Source: Pirellulales bacterium (GTDB lineage Bacteria > Planctomycetota > Planctomycetia > Pirellulales > Thermoguttaceae). From it: DNA of 60,647 nucleotides. The position numbers and the translations under genes were made by a program. Under the pieces are notes generated by a model, which had not been told where the DNA came from, did not search any database, and worked only from the letters and a program-made list of their open reading frames with translations. The stretch is from contig JAFGFF010000439.1 of the NCBI GenBank assembly GCA_016931075.1, positions 1 through 60,647 on the forward strand, given 5' to 3'. Positions 44,862 through 52,429 of the stretch are shown piece by piece. Every line of letters starts with the position of its first letter. Positions within the stretch are counted from its first letter, which is position 1.

Positions 44862-45242
44862 CTATTTCTTCTTCGTGTCACGGAAAACGGGTGACTCGGC
44901 AAGGGTGAAGAGAACGACCTCCTCGCCGGTATGGGTGCTGATGTCATGGTGCAGGGTCAACACCTTGACGCCGGTGATCTCTTCGACCATCGCCTCCATG
45001 ACGGGACGGGCCGTTTCGATCAGATGGGTCCGCACTTGTTTGAGAAGGTCCCGCCCCTTGTCAGCCGAAAGCGATTTGACCAGATGCTGCTCGGCCGCGG
45101 TCAACACGCCCTGAAGGCGGACCACGAGAAGGTCACCGAGCAGGTGGGCAAAAATGTCCTTGGGTCCCCGACCCATGTAGTCCTGCTCGAAGCGACTGAC
45201 GCCCTCACAAATGGCGGCTTCGATTTCTCCCTGTGTTTTCAT
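44862..45242 (-). CDS. DUF2294-family protein (first copy)
   Basis: 126 aa from ATG 45242, preceded by a G-run. YMGRGPKDIFAHLLGDLLVVRLQGVLTAAE, then LIETARPVMEAMVEEITGVKV and LHHDISTHTGEEVVLFTL (quoted in pieces), are the DUF2294 pattern. This cytoplasmic family has no settled function and is found in cyanobacteria, Aquificae and Firmicutes. A second member stands at 46311. This copy is transcribed divergently from the rest. Confidence 0.85.
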   Translation of the reverse strand: MKTQGEIEAAICEGVSRFEQDYMGRGPKDIFAHLLGDLLVVRLQGVLTAAEQHLVKSLSADKGRDLLKQVRTHLIETARPVMEAMVEEITGVKVLTLHHDISTHTGEEVVLFTLAESPVFRDTKKK

Positions 45243-45365
45243 TGCCCCCCCGAATGAACTGGAATTCAAGCGGAAGTCCTCTGCCATTGATTGATCGAAT
45301 AGAAGACGAATATGCCTTCCCAACACGAATATAATACCAAATGTGAGAGAAAGACAAGAGTCCTA

Positions 45366-45393
45366 TTGCGTTCCCGGCCCATTGTCGTACAAT
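45366..45393 (+). promoter_or_regulatory. Sigma-70-like promoter of the structured leader RNA
   Basis: TTGCGT, 16-bp spacer, TACAAT. Predicted start near 45400, about 85 nt before the hairpins at 45484. Confidence 0.45.
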
Positions 45394-45483
45394 TCAGGGT
45401 GTGAAAGAGTCGTGGGGCAGGGTTGCGAGACACTGACACGCGGCTTTCGCAGCGAAGTCGTCGGATGACTAGATAGAGAGCAA

Positions 45484-45566
45484 CTCGGCCGTGCCGAGGG
45501 GCTCGTTGACGAGTAAGCCGACGTGGTCGAACACCTCCGGGTGTTCCGCCACGTCGGCTTTTTTTG
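45484..45566 (+). ncRNA. Three-hairpin RNA ending in a strong terminator (leader or sRNA)
   Basis: Consecutive perfect hairpins: CTCGGC-CGT-GCCGAG (45484-45498), CTCG-TTGA-CGAG (45502-45513), then AAGCCGACGTGG / CCACGTCGGCTT with an inner GAACACC/GGTGTTC stem and a T7 tract (45515-45566). It precedes the TPR gene by about 55 bp. It is either a small RNA of about 165 nt or an attenuator for the downstream operon. It lacks the repeated GGA motifs of CsrB-type RNAs. No known riboswitch recognised. Confidence 0.6.
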
Positions 45567-45619
45567 TTCTTGTCGGTTGCTGATGCGAATAGTCCCCCAC
45601 TTTGGAAGGAACAACGGAC

Positions 45620-45925
45620 ATGAGAAACGATCCCGAGAATACATCGCCCGATCGCCAGTACGCGGCAGCGTATGCCGCACACTACACACAGCGTGATTTG
45701 CCGATGGCCCTTCAGCTTTACAGGGAGGTCATGGCATCGTATCCGGGCACGCGCGAAGCAGACTACGCCCGGGAGCAGATTCAGAACATCGTGAACACCA
45801 CAGTGTCGAAGCGCGAACTCCTGGATGCTGAGATCGAACTGGCTCTTGCTCACTTTAACCACGATGCCCCATCGGATGATGGGCGGACTGCTGTCAGGCC
45901 AATCGCTTCGGGACTTTCAACGTAG
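45620..45925 (+). CDS. Small TPR-like protein
   Basis: 101 aa from ATG 45620 (AAGGA upstream). RQYAAAYAAHYTQRDLPMAL, QLYREVMASYPGTREADYA and QIQNI form one to two TPR-like helical hairpins (hydrophobic/Ala/Tyr spacing as in the TPR consensus), followed by a charged helix and a short disordered tail. It is the first gene of the island 2 run and probably a small adaptor. Confidence 0.72.
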   Translation: MRNDPENTSPDRQYAAAYAAHYTQRDLPMALQLYREVMASYPGTREADYAREQIQNIVNTTVSKRELLDAEIELALAHFNHDAPSDDGRTAVRPIASGLST

Positions 45926-45964
45926 CGCCGGCGCATCCATGCGGTGACGAGGGAGATTGGTTTC

Positions 45965-46231
45965 ATGCTAGCGATTGGATTGGTGGAAACGAGAGGCCTG
46001 ATTGGTCTGGTGGCTGCGAGCGATGCCATGGTGAAAGCGGCGAAAATCGAAATTGTGAAGCGAATAGGGATTGGAGGAGGCCTGGTAACGATCATCGTCA
46101 CCGGCGACGTGGCCAGCGTGCGTGCGGCCGTCGAAGCAGGCGCTCGCGTGGCCGGCGAGGTAGGCGAACTAGTGAGTAGTCATGTGATCCCGAATCCGGC
46201 AGAAGGCGTGATGGAGGTTTTCTTGGCGTGA
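45965..46231 (+). CDS. Bacterial microcompartment (BMC-H) shell protein, orphan
   Basis: 88 aa from ATG 45965 (AGGGAG upstream). LAIGLVETRGLIGLVAASDA, MVKAAKIEIVKR, GGLVTIIVTGDVASVRAAVEAG and SSHVIPNP follow the PduA/EutM/CcmK hexamer fold from end to end. The pore loop reads IGIGGG instead of KIGSG. There is no BMC-P (pentamer), no BMC-T and none of the fucose/rhamnose aldolase genes of planctomycete compartments. It is embedded with DUF2294 and CsrA genes. It might form sheets or tubes, or join a compartment encoded elsewhere. Confidence 0.92.
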   Translation: MLAIGLVETRGLIGLVAASDAMVKAAKIEIVKRIGIGGGLVTIIVTGDVASVRAAVEAGARVAGEVGELVSSHVIPNPAEGVMEVFLA

Positions 46232-46310
46232 CGCTTTCGGGCGTTTCGCCGCGTTGGCCGAAATGGTTTTGGGAATGTGCGATGTTCACATATACCCAGG
46301 GAGTAGTCCC

Positions 46311-46730
46311 ATGAACAAGCTCGACCCCACTATGGCGGAACAGGTTGCTCAGGCGATCAGCGTCTTTCAAGAGCAGCGGACCGGCTATTTACCCAAAGCG
46401 GTGACCGTGGTCCTGAGCGATGACACACTGGTCGTCACGCTGCACGAGGCGCTCTCGCCCGCCGAGAAGGCCCTGTCCCGCACGCCCGAGGGCGCTGCTC
46501 GGGTACAGGAGTATCACCGGCAGCTCTTCAAGGATTCCGTCGACCTGCTTCGGCAGGAAATCAAACGCATCACTGGCATCGCCGTGCGCGAAGCCGCCGC
46601 GGAGGTGGAGATAACGACCGGCGCGATGGTGCATGCATTCACGACCGGCACGATGGTGCAGGTGTTCCAGCTTGCTGGAAGAATCTCCACGGACACCTGG
46701 AACGGGAGTGGTCCAAGCGATCAGTCATAA
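46311..46730 (+). CDS. DUF2294-family protein (second copy)
   Basis: 139 aa from ATG 46311 (AGGGAG 8 nt upstream). VAQAISVFQEQRTGYLPKAV, TVVLSDDTLVVTLHEALSPAE, LLRQEIKRITGIAVREAAAEV (partly quoted) and ITTGAMVHAFTTGTMVQVF match the family and the copy at 44862. The two are diverged paralogues on either side of the BMC and TPR genes. Function unknown. Confidence 0.83.
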   Translation: MNKLDPTMAEQVAQAISVFQEQRTGYLPKAVTVVLSDDTLVVTLHEALSPAEKALSRTPEGAARVQEYHRQLFKDSVDLLRQEIKRITGIAVREAAAEVEITTGAMVHAFTTGTMVQVFQLAGRISTDTWNGSGPSDQS

Positions 46731-46747
46731 AACACGGAGGGTGTGCC

Positions 46748-46975
46748 ATGTTGGTCTTGTCGAGGAAAAGCAACGAATCAGTGGTGATTGGAGGGGCCGA
46801 CGGGTTTCGTCGCCTGCTGAAAGTCAAGGTGCTCGGGATCAAAGGCGCGAGCGTGACACTCGGCTTCGAGGTCGACGCCGACATTCCGGTCCATCGTTCG
46901 GAGGTGTGGGAGCGAATCAACGGGAACGGCCACGTGGGCAGGCGGACGGAAGACTCCGTCGCGCCGCCTGCGTGA
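46748..46975 (+). CDS. csrA: CsrA-family RNA-binding translational regulator
   Basis: 75 aa. MLVLSRKSNESVVIGG, LLKVKVLGIKGASVTLGFEV and IPVHRSEVWERI are the complete CsrA fold with the RNA-binding first strand and the VHR motif. GGAGG lies upstream; 17 bp separate it from the DUF2294 gene. CsrA binds GGA in hairpin loops to block or protect mRNAs. Its place in this cargo suggests local post-transcriptional control. Confidence 0.94.
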   Translation: MLVLSRKSNESVVIGGADGFRRLLKVKVLGIKGASVTLGFEVDADIPVHRSEVWERINGNGHVGRRTEDSVAPPA

Positions 46976-47116
46976 TGCTTTGTGCCCGCCTGGCAATCGG
47001 GTCGTGCGGCGGGACTCCCAACCCGCGTGAGAACGGACGGCGCGAACCGAGAGTCCGCTGCCGTGCAGGAATGAGATACGGACGAGTGCCCGTGAAATGT
47101 AGATAAGGAGAGTGTC

Positions 47117-47989
47117 ATGTGGATGGTATACGCGTTGTATTTCGTAATCGCGGCGGCGGTGGTCGTCTTTCTGGCAGGCATCCGGATCGTCCGCCCCACC
47201 CACCGGGGCTTGGTCGAGAGGCTCGGCAAGTACCGGCGTTTCGCCGATCGCGGCTTCAACTGGATCATTCCCCTCGTCGACCGAATGATCCAGGTGAACA
47301 TCACGGAGCAGATGGTCGACGCCCAGCCGCAAGAGATCATCACCAACGACAATCTCAATGCCCGGGTGGACGCCCAGGTATATTTCAAGGTGAAGGAAGA
47401 CGAAGAGAGCGTCAAGAACTCTCAGTACAACGTCAACAACTATCAATCCCAGATTGTAAACCTTGCCCGGACGACGTTGCGGAACATCATCGGCACGCTC
47501 ACGCTGAAATCGGCCAATAGCGAACGAGACAAGATCAACGGCGCGCTCCTCACCACATTGAGTAGGGAAACGATGAGTTGGGGAATGGCCATCGTCAGGA
47601 CGGAGTTGAAGGAGATCGACCCTCCAAAGGATGTCCAGGAGACGATGAACAAGGTCGTGAAGGCGGAAAACGAGAAGGTGGCCGCCTTGGACTTTGCCGA
47701 CGCCGTCGAACGACAAGCGGACGGAGTAAAGAGGGCCGAGATCAAGAAGGCCGAAGGGGTGAAGCAAGCCAGAATCCTCGCGGCCGAGGGCGAGTCCGAG
47801 GCCATACGACTCGTCAACGAGGCGGCAAACACGTACTTCGTTGGAAACGCGCAACTTCTGCGAAAGCTTGAAGCCCTTGAGAAGGCGCTCAGTGAAAATG
47901 CCAAAATCGTCATCCCGTCGGGCTCCGAGATTGTGAATGTGATCGGCGAGATGGCCGGCGTCCTGCCGCTGGCGGAGGCGACCCGATGA
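47117..47989 (+). CDS. SPFH-domain membrane protein (stomatin/slipin/QmcA-like)
   Basis: 290 aa. N-terminal transmembrane helix (MVYALYFVIAAAVVVFLAGI), then GIRIVRPTHRGLVERLGKY, NWIIPLVDRMIQVNITEQM and the SPFH core with RTTLRNIIGTLTL, plus a C-terminal coiled coil rich in Glu/Ala/Lys (AENEKVAALDFADAVERQ). These proteins make large rings or rafts that scaffold membrane domains and proteases. SD AAGGAG. It overlaps the next gene by 4 nt. Confidence 0.9.
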   Translation: MWMVYALYFVIAAAVVVFLAGIRIVRPTHRGLVERLGKYRRFADRGFNWIIPLVDRMIQVNITEQMVDAQPQEIITNDNLNARVDAQVYFKVKEDEESVKNSQYNVNNYQSQIVNLARTTLRNIIGTLTLKSANSERDKINGALLTTLSRETMSWGMAIVRTELKEIDPPKDVQETMNKVVKAENEKVAALDFADAVERQADGVKRAEIKKAEGVKQARILAAEGESEAIRLVNEAANTYFVGNAQLLRKLEALEKALSENAKIVIPSGSEIVNVIGEMAGVLPLAEATR

Positions 47990-48504
47990 AGAAGATCCAG
48001 GTCGGCGATCACGCGCCGGAGTTTACGTGGAAGACTCTAACCGGCGAGCAGATGCACCTGCGTGACTTTCGCGACAAGAAGGTCGTGGTGCTGTTCTTCT
48101 ATCCGAAGGACGGCACTGCCATTTGTACGAAGGAAGCCTGCGCGTTTCGCGACGCCTATGACCACTTCGCCGAAGCGGGGGCCGTCGTGATCGGAGTCAG
48201 CGGGGACTCGGCCGAGAGCCACCGTGCCTTTACTGCTCAGCACAACCTGCCGTTCCATCTCGTCAGCGACGGACAGGACTCGCTTCGACAAGCGTTTGGC
48301 GTGCCCAAGACTTTTGGCCTGCTGCCGGGTCGAGTCACTTATGTGATCGACGAGGGCGGCATCGTGCGAATGGTCTTCAGCGCGCCGCTGACGGCCAGCG
48401 GCCATGTCAGCGAAGCGCTGAAAGTGGTTGGGGGACTGATTCGTCTGAAACAGACGAGTGAATCCGATGTTCGTCCAGGGGGGAAGCAATCATGTCGTCC
48501 GTAG
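47986..48504 (+). CDS. Peroxiredoxin, BCP/PrxQ type
   Basis: 172 aa. VGDHAPEFTWKTLTGE is the family opening. The active site FFYPKDGTAICTKEACAFRD has peroxidatic Cys47 and resolving Cys52 five residues later, as in the classic BCP pair. Then GVSGDSAESHRAF and LVSDGQDSLRQAFGV follow. It reduces peroxides using thioredoxin. A non-typical tail of about 20 residues (TSESDVRPGGKQSCRP) overlaps the next gene start by 13 nt. Confidence 0.93.
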   Translation: MKKIQVGDHAPEFTWKTLTGEQMHLRDFRDKKVVVLFFYPKDGTAICTKEACAFRDAYDHFAEAGAVVIGVSGDSAESHRAFTAQHNLPFHLVSDGQDSLRQAFGVPKTFGLLPGRVTYVIDEGGIVRMVFSAPLTASGHVSEALKVVGGLIRLKQTSESDVRPGGKQSCRP

Positions 48505-49190
48505 ATGCACTCGTTAAGCGTTTGGCGGCCGAGGCTGCCGCCGCAACCGAGCGAATTCACTTGCTCCAGGCAGAGGCGGCCAAGGCTTTTATTGGTCAGG
48601 AAGAGCGATTCAGGCGATTTGTTGCCCTGACTGAGCGTATCCACGCCATCTTGCGACCGCGCCTCGAGGCGTTCAGAAAGCTGAACGTCTTCAAGGACAT
48701 TGTGCAAAGCGTAAGCCTGGAGCTGCGAGGCCCCGAGGAACGGGGATTCCACGGGAGAACAACCACGCTGCTGGTTCCCTTTTCGGACGCGTGTCCGGCG
48801 AAAGTCGAACTGTCCTTCCGTCTAGGGCATGACGGTTCCATCGAGAATGCCCTCATGGATTATCACTTGGAGATCCTGCCGATCTTCATCAAGTATGACA
48901 GCCACGATCAACTGGTCATCCCGATCGACCATCCCAGAGAGGATGTGATCGCGGCATGGATTGATGACAAGCTCGTTGGGTTCACCCGAACGTACTTCGA
49001 GATGTACTTCACGGAGCAATACCAGAAGCAGAGCTTCGAGATGGATCCCGTCATGAACGTTCGATTTCCGAGAGCGTTTGCCGCGGGTGAAAAGCAATAC
49101 GAGGGGCGAACCTATCACTTCTACACCAAAGAGTCGTTGCAGGCGTTTGAAACGGCTCCGTCGCAGTATGTCGAGATCGCGCAATTATGA
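48492..49190 (+). CDS. Helical protein with degenerate YHS-like C-terminus
   Basis: 232 aa. The first 60 residues are an Ala/Glu-rich helix. A beta-rich middle follows (LLVPFSDACPAKVELSFRLG). The last about 45 residues (MDPVMNVRFP, then KQYEGRTYHFYTKESLQAF and ETAPSQYVE) align with the YHS domain (DPVCGMxV ... YxGxxYYFCSxxCxxxF ... PxxY), but every metal-binding cysteine has been replaced. Metal binding of the usual kind is thus unlikely. The rest has no recognised family. Both ends overlap neighbouring genes. Confidence 0.72.
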   Translation: MSSVDALVKRLAAEAAAATERIHLLQAEAAKAFIGQEERFRRFVALTERIHAILRPRLEAFRKLNVFKDIVQSVSLELRGPEERGFHGRTTTLLVPFSDACPAKVELSFRLGHDGSIENALMDYHLEILPIFIKYDSHDQLVIPIDHPREDVIAAWIDDKLVGFTRTYFEMYFTEQYQKQSFEMDPVMNVRFPRAFAAGEKQYEGRTYHFYTKESLQAFETAPSQYVEIAQL

Positions 49191-50659
49191 GAGTCCTCCT
49201 GGTTTATCCGCCGACTCCGGACACGTTCTGGAGTTTCAAGCACGTTTTGCGTTTCGTCTCGAAACGCGCCGCCTTCCCGCCGCTGGGCCTCCTGACGGTG
49301 GCCGCGATGCTGCCCGCCGACTGGGAACTCAAGTTGGTGGACCTGAACGTGACTCGCCTGACCGACGACGACCTGCGTTGGGCGGACTACGTGATGCTCA
49401 GCGCGATGATTGTGCACAAGGACTCGGTATCGGGCATCGTGGACCGTTGTCGGCAGTTCGGCACACCGGTCATCGCCGGAGGCCCGCTTTTCACGACCGG
49501 CCATGCCGCCTTTGGGAACATCGATCACTTCGTGTTGGGCGAAGCGGAAGAACTCATGCCGCAGCTCATCGACGACATGCGGCGCGGGACTCTGTGCCAC
49601 ACCTACGCCGCGGCAAGTCGCCCCGACATCGTTCGCACGCCGGTGCCCCGCTGGGATCTGATCGAGTTGCGCCACTACGTCACGATGGCGGTGCAGTTTT
49701 CGCGGGGATGCCCGTTCGATTGCGAGTTCTGCGACATCGTCGTCATGAACGGCCGCGTCCCGCGCACCAAAGCGCCGGCCCAGTTGATCGCCGAACTCGA
49801 ACAGTTGCGCCTGCACGGATGGCGGGACATGGTCTTCGTGGTCGACGACAACTTCATTGGCAACAAGAAGCAAGCGAAGGCGTTGCTCAGAGAACTTATT
49901 GAATGGCGCACGCGCACTCGCACCAAGATCGGTTTCATGACCGAGGCCTCGGCCAACATGGCGGACGATCCGGAACTGTGCGACCTGATGGTGCGAGCCG
50001 GCTTCAAAAAGGTGTTCATCGGATTCGAGACCCCCTCGACGGAGAGCCTGGAAGAATGCCGGAAGATGCAAAACTGCGGCCGGGATCTTGTCGAGACCGT
50101 GAAGATCCTGCAACGGGCCGGCCTGGAGGTCATGGGCGGGTTCATCGTCGGGTTCGACAGCGACCCAGCCGACATCTTCAAGCGTCAGTTCGAGTTCATT
50201 CAGCGTTCGGGCGTGGTCACGGCGATGGTGGGGCTTCTGACCGCGTTGCCGGAGACCCGGCTCTACCGTCGACTGATGAAAGAGGGGCGACTCGTGGCGG
50301 AAACCACTGGAAACAACACCCAGGCCGCGCTGAACTTCCTTCCGAAATTGGACCGTGACTTCCTCGTCAGCAGTTATCGCGAACTCATGAAGAAACTCTA
50401 TGAGCCGCGTAACTACTACCAGCGAATTCGTACCTTCCTGAAACATCATAGGCCGGAAGGCCCGCGTGTCCGACTCGCGTGGTCAGACATTCATGCCTTT
50501 TTCAAATCCCTATGGTTGCTCGGGGTCTGGCACCGTGGACGCCGAGCCTACTGGCGATTTTGCGTGACGACCCTGTTCAGACGGCCTCAGCAGTTCAGCC
50601 AGGCCATGGAATTGACGATCATCGGTCATCACTTTCGTTGTGTGGCGAAGTCGCTGTGA
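49187..50659 (+). CDS. B12-binding radical SAM protein (DUF4070-like)
   Basis: 490 aa. An N-terminal Rossmann B12-binding-type domain (RVLLVYPPTPDTFWSFKHVL, PPLGLLTVAAMLP) leads to the radical SAM site RGCPFDCEFCDI (Cys near 174, 178, 181), then FVVDDNFIGNKKQA and GFIVGFDSDPADIF. The C-terminal region resembles DUF4070, found in hopanoid methylase HpnP and related enzymes. It probably methylates or rearranges an unreactive carbon. Start overlaps the previous stop (ATGA). Confidence 0.88.
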   Translation: MRVLLVYPPTPDTFWSFKHVLRFVSKRAAFPPLGLLTVAAMLPADWELKLVDLNVTRLTDDDLRWADYVMLSAMIVHKDSVSGIVDRCRQFGTPVIAGGPLFTTGHAAFGNIDHFVLGEAEELMPQLIDDMRRGTLCHTYAAASRPDIVRTPVPRWDLIELRHYVTMAVQFSRGCPFDCEFCDIVVMNGRVPRTKAPAQLIAELEQLRLHGWRDMVFVVDDNFIGNKKQAKALLRELIEWRTRTRTKIGFMTEASANMADDPELCDLMVRAGFKKVFIGFETPSTESLEECRKMQNCGRDLVETVKILQRAGLEVMGGFIVGFDSDPADIFKRQFEFIQRSGVVTAMVGLLTALPETRLYRRLMKEGRLVAETTGNNTQAALNFLPKLDRDFLVSSYRELMKKLYEPRNYYQRIRTFLKHHRPEGPRVRLAWSDIHAFFKSLWLLGVWHRGRRAYWRFCVTTLFRRPQQFSQAMELTIIGHHFRCVAKSL

Positions 50660-50694
50660 ATCACGAACCACTCACTCCGCATGGGAGAACCTGG

Positions 50695-51420
50695 ATGAGA
50701 CACGCTTTCGGATGGTTCTGGAAAACGGGGATGCTTTCCACGTTTCTCGCCGGCCTGTTTGCCGTCCTCCCGATCGTGATCACCGTTGGGATCATGGCCT
50801 GGGTCGGGGGACTGCTCAAGGCGTGGCTCGGCCCGGAGAGCTTCGTCGGTAAGGGTTTGTCCCATATGGGGCTTCGATTTGTCACCGATCCGACCGTGGC
50901 GTCCGTCCTCGCCTGGGTTGCCGTCCTGGCCGCCATCTGGCTCCTGGGTGCTCTGCTGAAATCGGTCGGGAAGAAGAGGATCGAAAAGGCGTTCAACGCC
51001 GCGATGGAACGGATTCCGCTGGTCAATGTCCTCTACAGACCGGTCGCCCAGGTTGTCGACCTGCTGCAACGCAAGCCGGCCGATACGATGCAGGGCATGA
51101 GCGTCGTCTACTGCGGCTTCGGGCACGAGGGAGGCGCCGGGTTCCTGGGGCTGCTCGTTTCCGATCGAGTCTACCGCTTCGACGGGCGGATGTGCCAGAT
51201 CGTCTACGTACCGACCTCGCCAGTCCCGATGTCGGGAGCCGTCATCTTCGCCGCGGCCGACTCGGTCCACCGGGTGGACATGGCTGTTGATGACCTGATG
51301 AAGATATGTCTTTCGATCGGCGTGATGTCCTCGCAGGTGATTCCCGACCAATACGTCGTCCCGCCGGAGGATCCATCTGCATTGTCCGCAAACGGAACTT
51401 GTCCCCACGGAAAGGAATAG
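50695..51420 (+). CDS. DUF502 family membrane protein
   Basis: 241 aa from ATG 50695 (GGGAGA 6 nt upstream). Two transmembrane helices near the N-terminus (STFLAGLFAVLPIVITVGIM, and SVLAWVAVLAAIWLLGALLK) and the family motifs IPLVNVLYRPVAQVVDLL and VYVPTSPVPMSGAVIF. The following soluble domain ends in VVPPEDP. DUF502 proteins are widespread, of unknown role and often thought to be envelope-stress related. Confidence 0.88.
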   Translation: MRHAFGWFWKTGMLSTFLAGLFAVLPIVITVGIMAWVGGLLKAWLGPESFVGKGLSHMGLRFVTDPTVASVLAWVAVLAAIWLLGALLKSVGKKRIEKAFNAAMERIPLVNVLYRPVAQVVDLLQRKPADTMQGMSVVYCGFGHEGGAGFLGLLVSDRVYRFDGRMCQIVYVPTSPVPMSGAVIFAAADSVHRVDMAVDDLMKICLSIGVMSSQVIPDQYVVPPEDPSALSANGTCPHGKE

Positions 51421-51425
51421 CGGCC

Positions 51426-51698
51426 ATGACCGAACCTGATAATCACTCGATGTTCATGAAGATTCGCATCCACTACCGCGATCAACATTCCGGCCCCTGG
51501 GCGACCACCATTCGTGACGTCCGTCGGATTCCTCAGGTGGGCGACTTTGTCGCGCCTGCGCCGGTCAAGGTCTTTCGCGTGGTGATGACCCTTCATGTCC
51601 TCTTCGAGGCAGACTACGACGCGGAAGTCTTCGCCGAGGTCATCGACTTCGCCGAGGTGCAAACCGAGACGCTCGGAGAAGAGGTGTGGCAGGGGTGA
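51426..51698 (+). CDS. Small conserved-type protein of unknown function
   Basis: 90 aa from ATG 51426, 5 bp after the previous stop, with AAAGGAA upstream. KIRIHYRDQHSGPWATTIRD, RRIPQVGDFVAP and KVFRVVMTLHVLFEADYD suggest a compact beta-rich protein. No family recognised. Tight spacing places it in the operon. Confidence 0.68.
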   Translation: MTEPDNHSMFMKIRIHYRDQHSGPWATTIRDVRRIPQVGDFVAPAPVKVFRVVMTLHVLFEADYDAEVFAEVIDFAEVQTETLGEEVWQG

Positions 51699-51776
51699 CG
51701 TGTCTGCCCATCGCCTGAAAATCGTCCGATTCGGAAAACCATGTTCAGCAGCGTGCGTTTGCACAAGGAGAGAACC

Positions 51777-52010
51777 ATGCTGAAGGGAACCACCGACAAA
51801 CTGAAACTCGTGGCCGTTGCGGTCATCGTCTTGATCGTTGTGGTCGTGGTCTTGCAGAACACGCAACCCGTCCAAACCCAACTGCTCTTCTTCACGGTGA
51901 CGATGCCCAACGCGGCCCTGCTGTTCGGAACGTTGATCAGCGGCTTTGCGATCGGCGTATTGACGGCGGGGCACATCGTGGCCCGCGCCAAGCGCGGGCC
52001 GTCGGAGTGA
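51777..52010 (+). CDS. LapA/DUF1049-like two-helix membrane protein
   Basis: 77 aa from ATG 51777 (AAGGAGA upstream). Two hydrophobic helices (LKLVAVAVIVLIVVVVVLQN and ALLFGTLISGFAIGVLTAGH) with NTQPVQTQLLFF between them match LapA/DUF1049. In Escherichia coli LapA works in lipopolysaccharide assembly control, but the domain is broader than that role. Confidence 0.82.
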   Translation: MLKGTTDKLKLVAVAVIVLIVVVVVLQNTQPVQTQLLFFTVTMPNAALLFGTLISGFAIGVLTAGHIVARAKRGPSE

Positions 52011-52091
52011 GAATGTGCCGGAGTCGCCGAGTGAGGCCGGAATCGGAGAAGAGGATGTGTTGTTGCTCTGTGTGCCTGAAGGAGAAGTGAG

Positions 52092-52259
52092 ATGATTTCC
52101 CTATCCACGATTCTGATTGTGATCTTGATTCTGATGCTTCTTGGCGCGTTGCCCAACTGGCCCCATAGCAGAAGCTGGGGTTACGGCCCCAGCAGCGGGC
52201 TGGGAGTGGTTGTCCTCATCCTGATCATCCTGCTGCTCATGGGGCGTCTCCCATTCTGA
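52092..52259 (+). CDS. DUF3309 family small membrane protein
   Basis: 55 aa from ATG 52092 (AAGGAG upstream). STILIVILILMLLGALPNWP, then HSRSWGYGPSSGLG and VVLILIILLLMGRLPF, is a textbook DUF3309 protein: two hydrophobic helices around a GALPxWPHSRxWGYxPSxGLG loop. These are frequent in stress-related operons of many proteobacteria. Function unknown. It closes the membrane part of the operon. Confidence 0.88.
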   Translation: MISLSTILIVILILMLLGALPNWPHSRSWGYGPSSGLGVVVLILIILLLMGRLPF

Positions 52260-52429
52260 ACACAAAGGTTCAGAAGCGGATTTGGCCCTGTCGTAAGTGA
52301 CTTGGATGTTGAAGTGGGTCAGGTCATCGCCCTATTGACCAGTTGATGACTACTCCGCGAAGGTCCGGACCGACAGGCGAACGCATGTCGGCCCTGCCTT
52401 GGCCAGGGAATAACCTCAGGAGGTGACGA

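Noticed and set aside
45484-45566. CsrB-type CsrA-sequestering RNA
   Set aside because: Such RNAs have many GGA-loop hairpins; this segment has none of those loops, so only a generic structured RNA is claimed.
44862-46730. A full bacterial microcompartment locus
   Set aside because: Only one BMC-H gene; no pentamer vertex protein, trimer or encapsulated-enzyme genes are present.
49121-50449. 442-codon minus-strand frame opposite the radical SAM gene
   Set aside because: No motif; the plus strand has the CxxxCxxC radical SAM site and overlaps both neighbours as in an operon.
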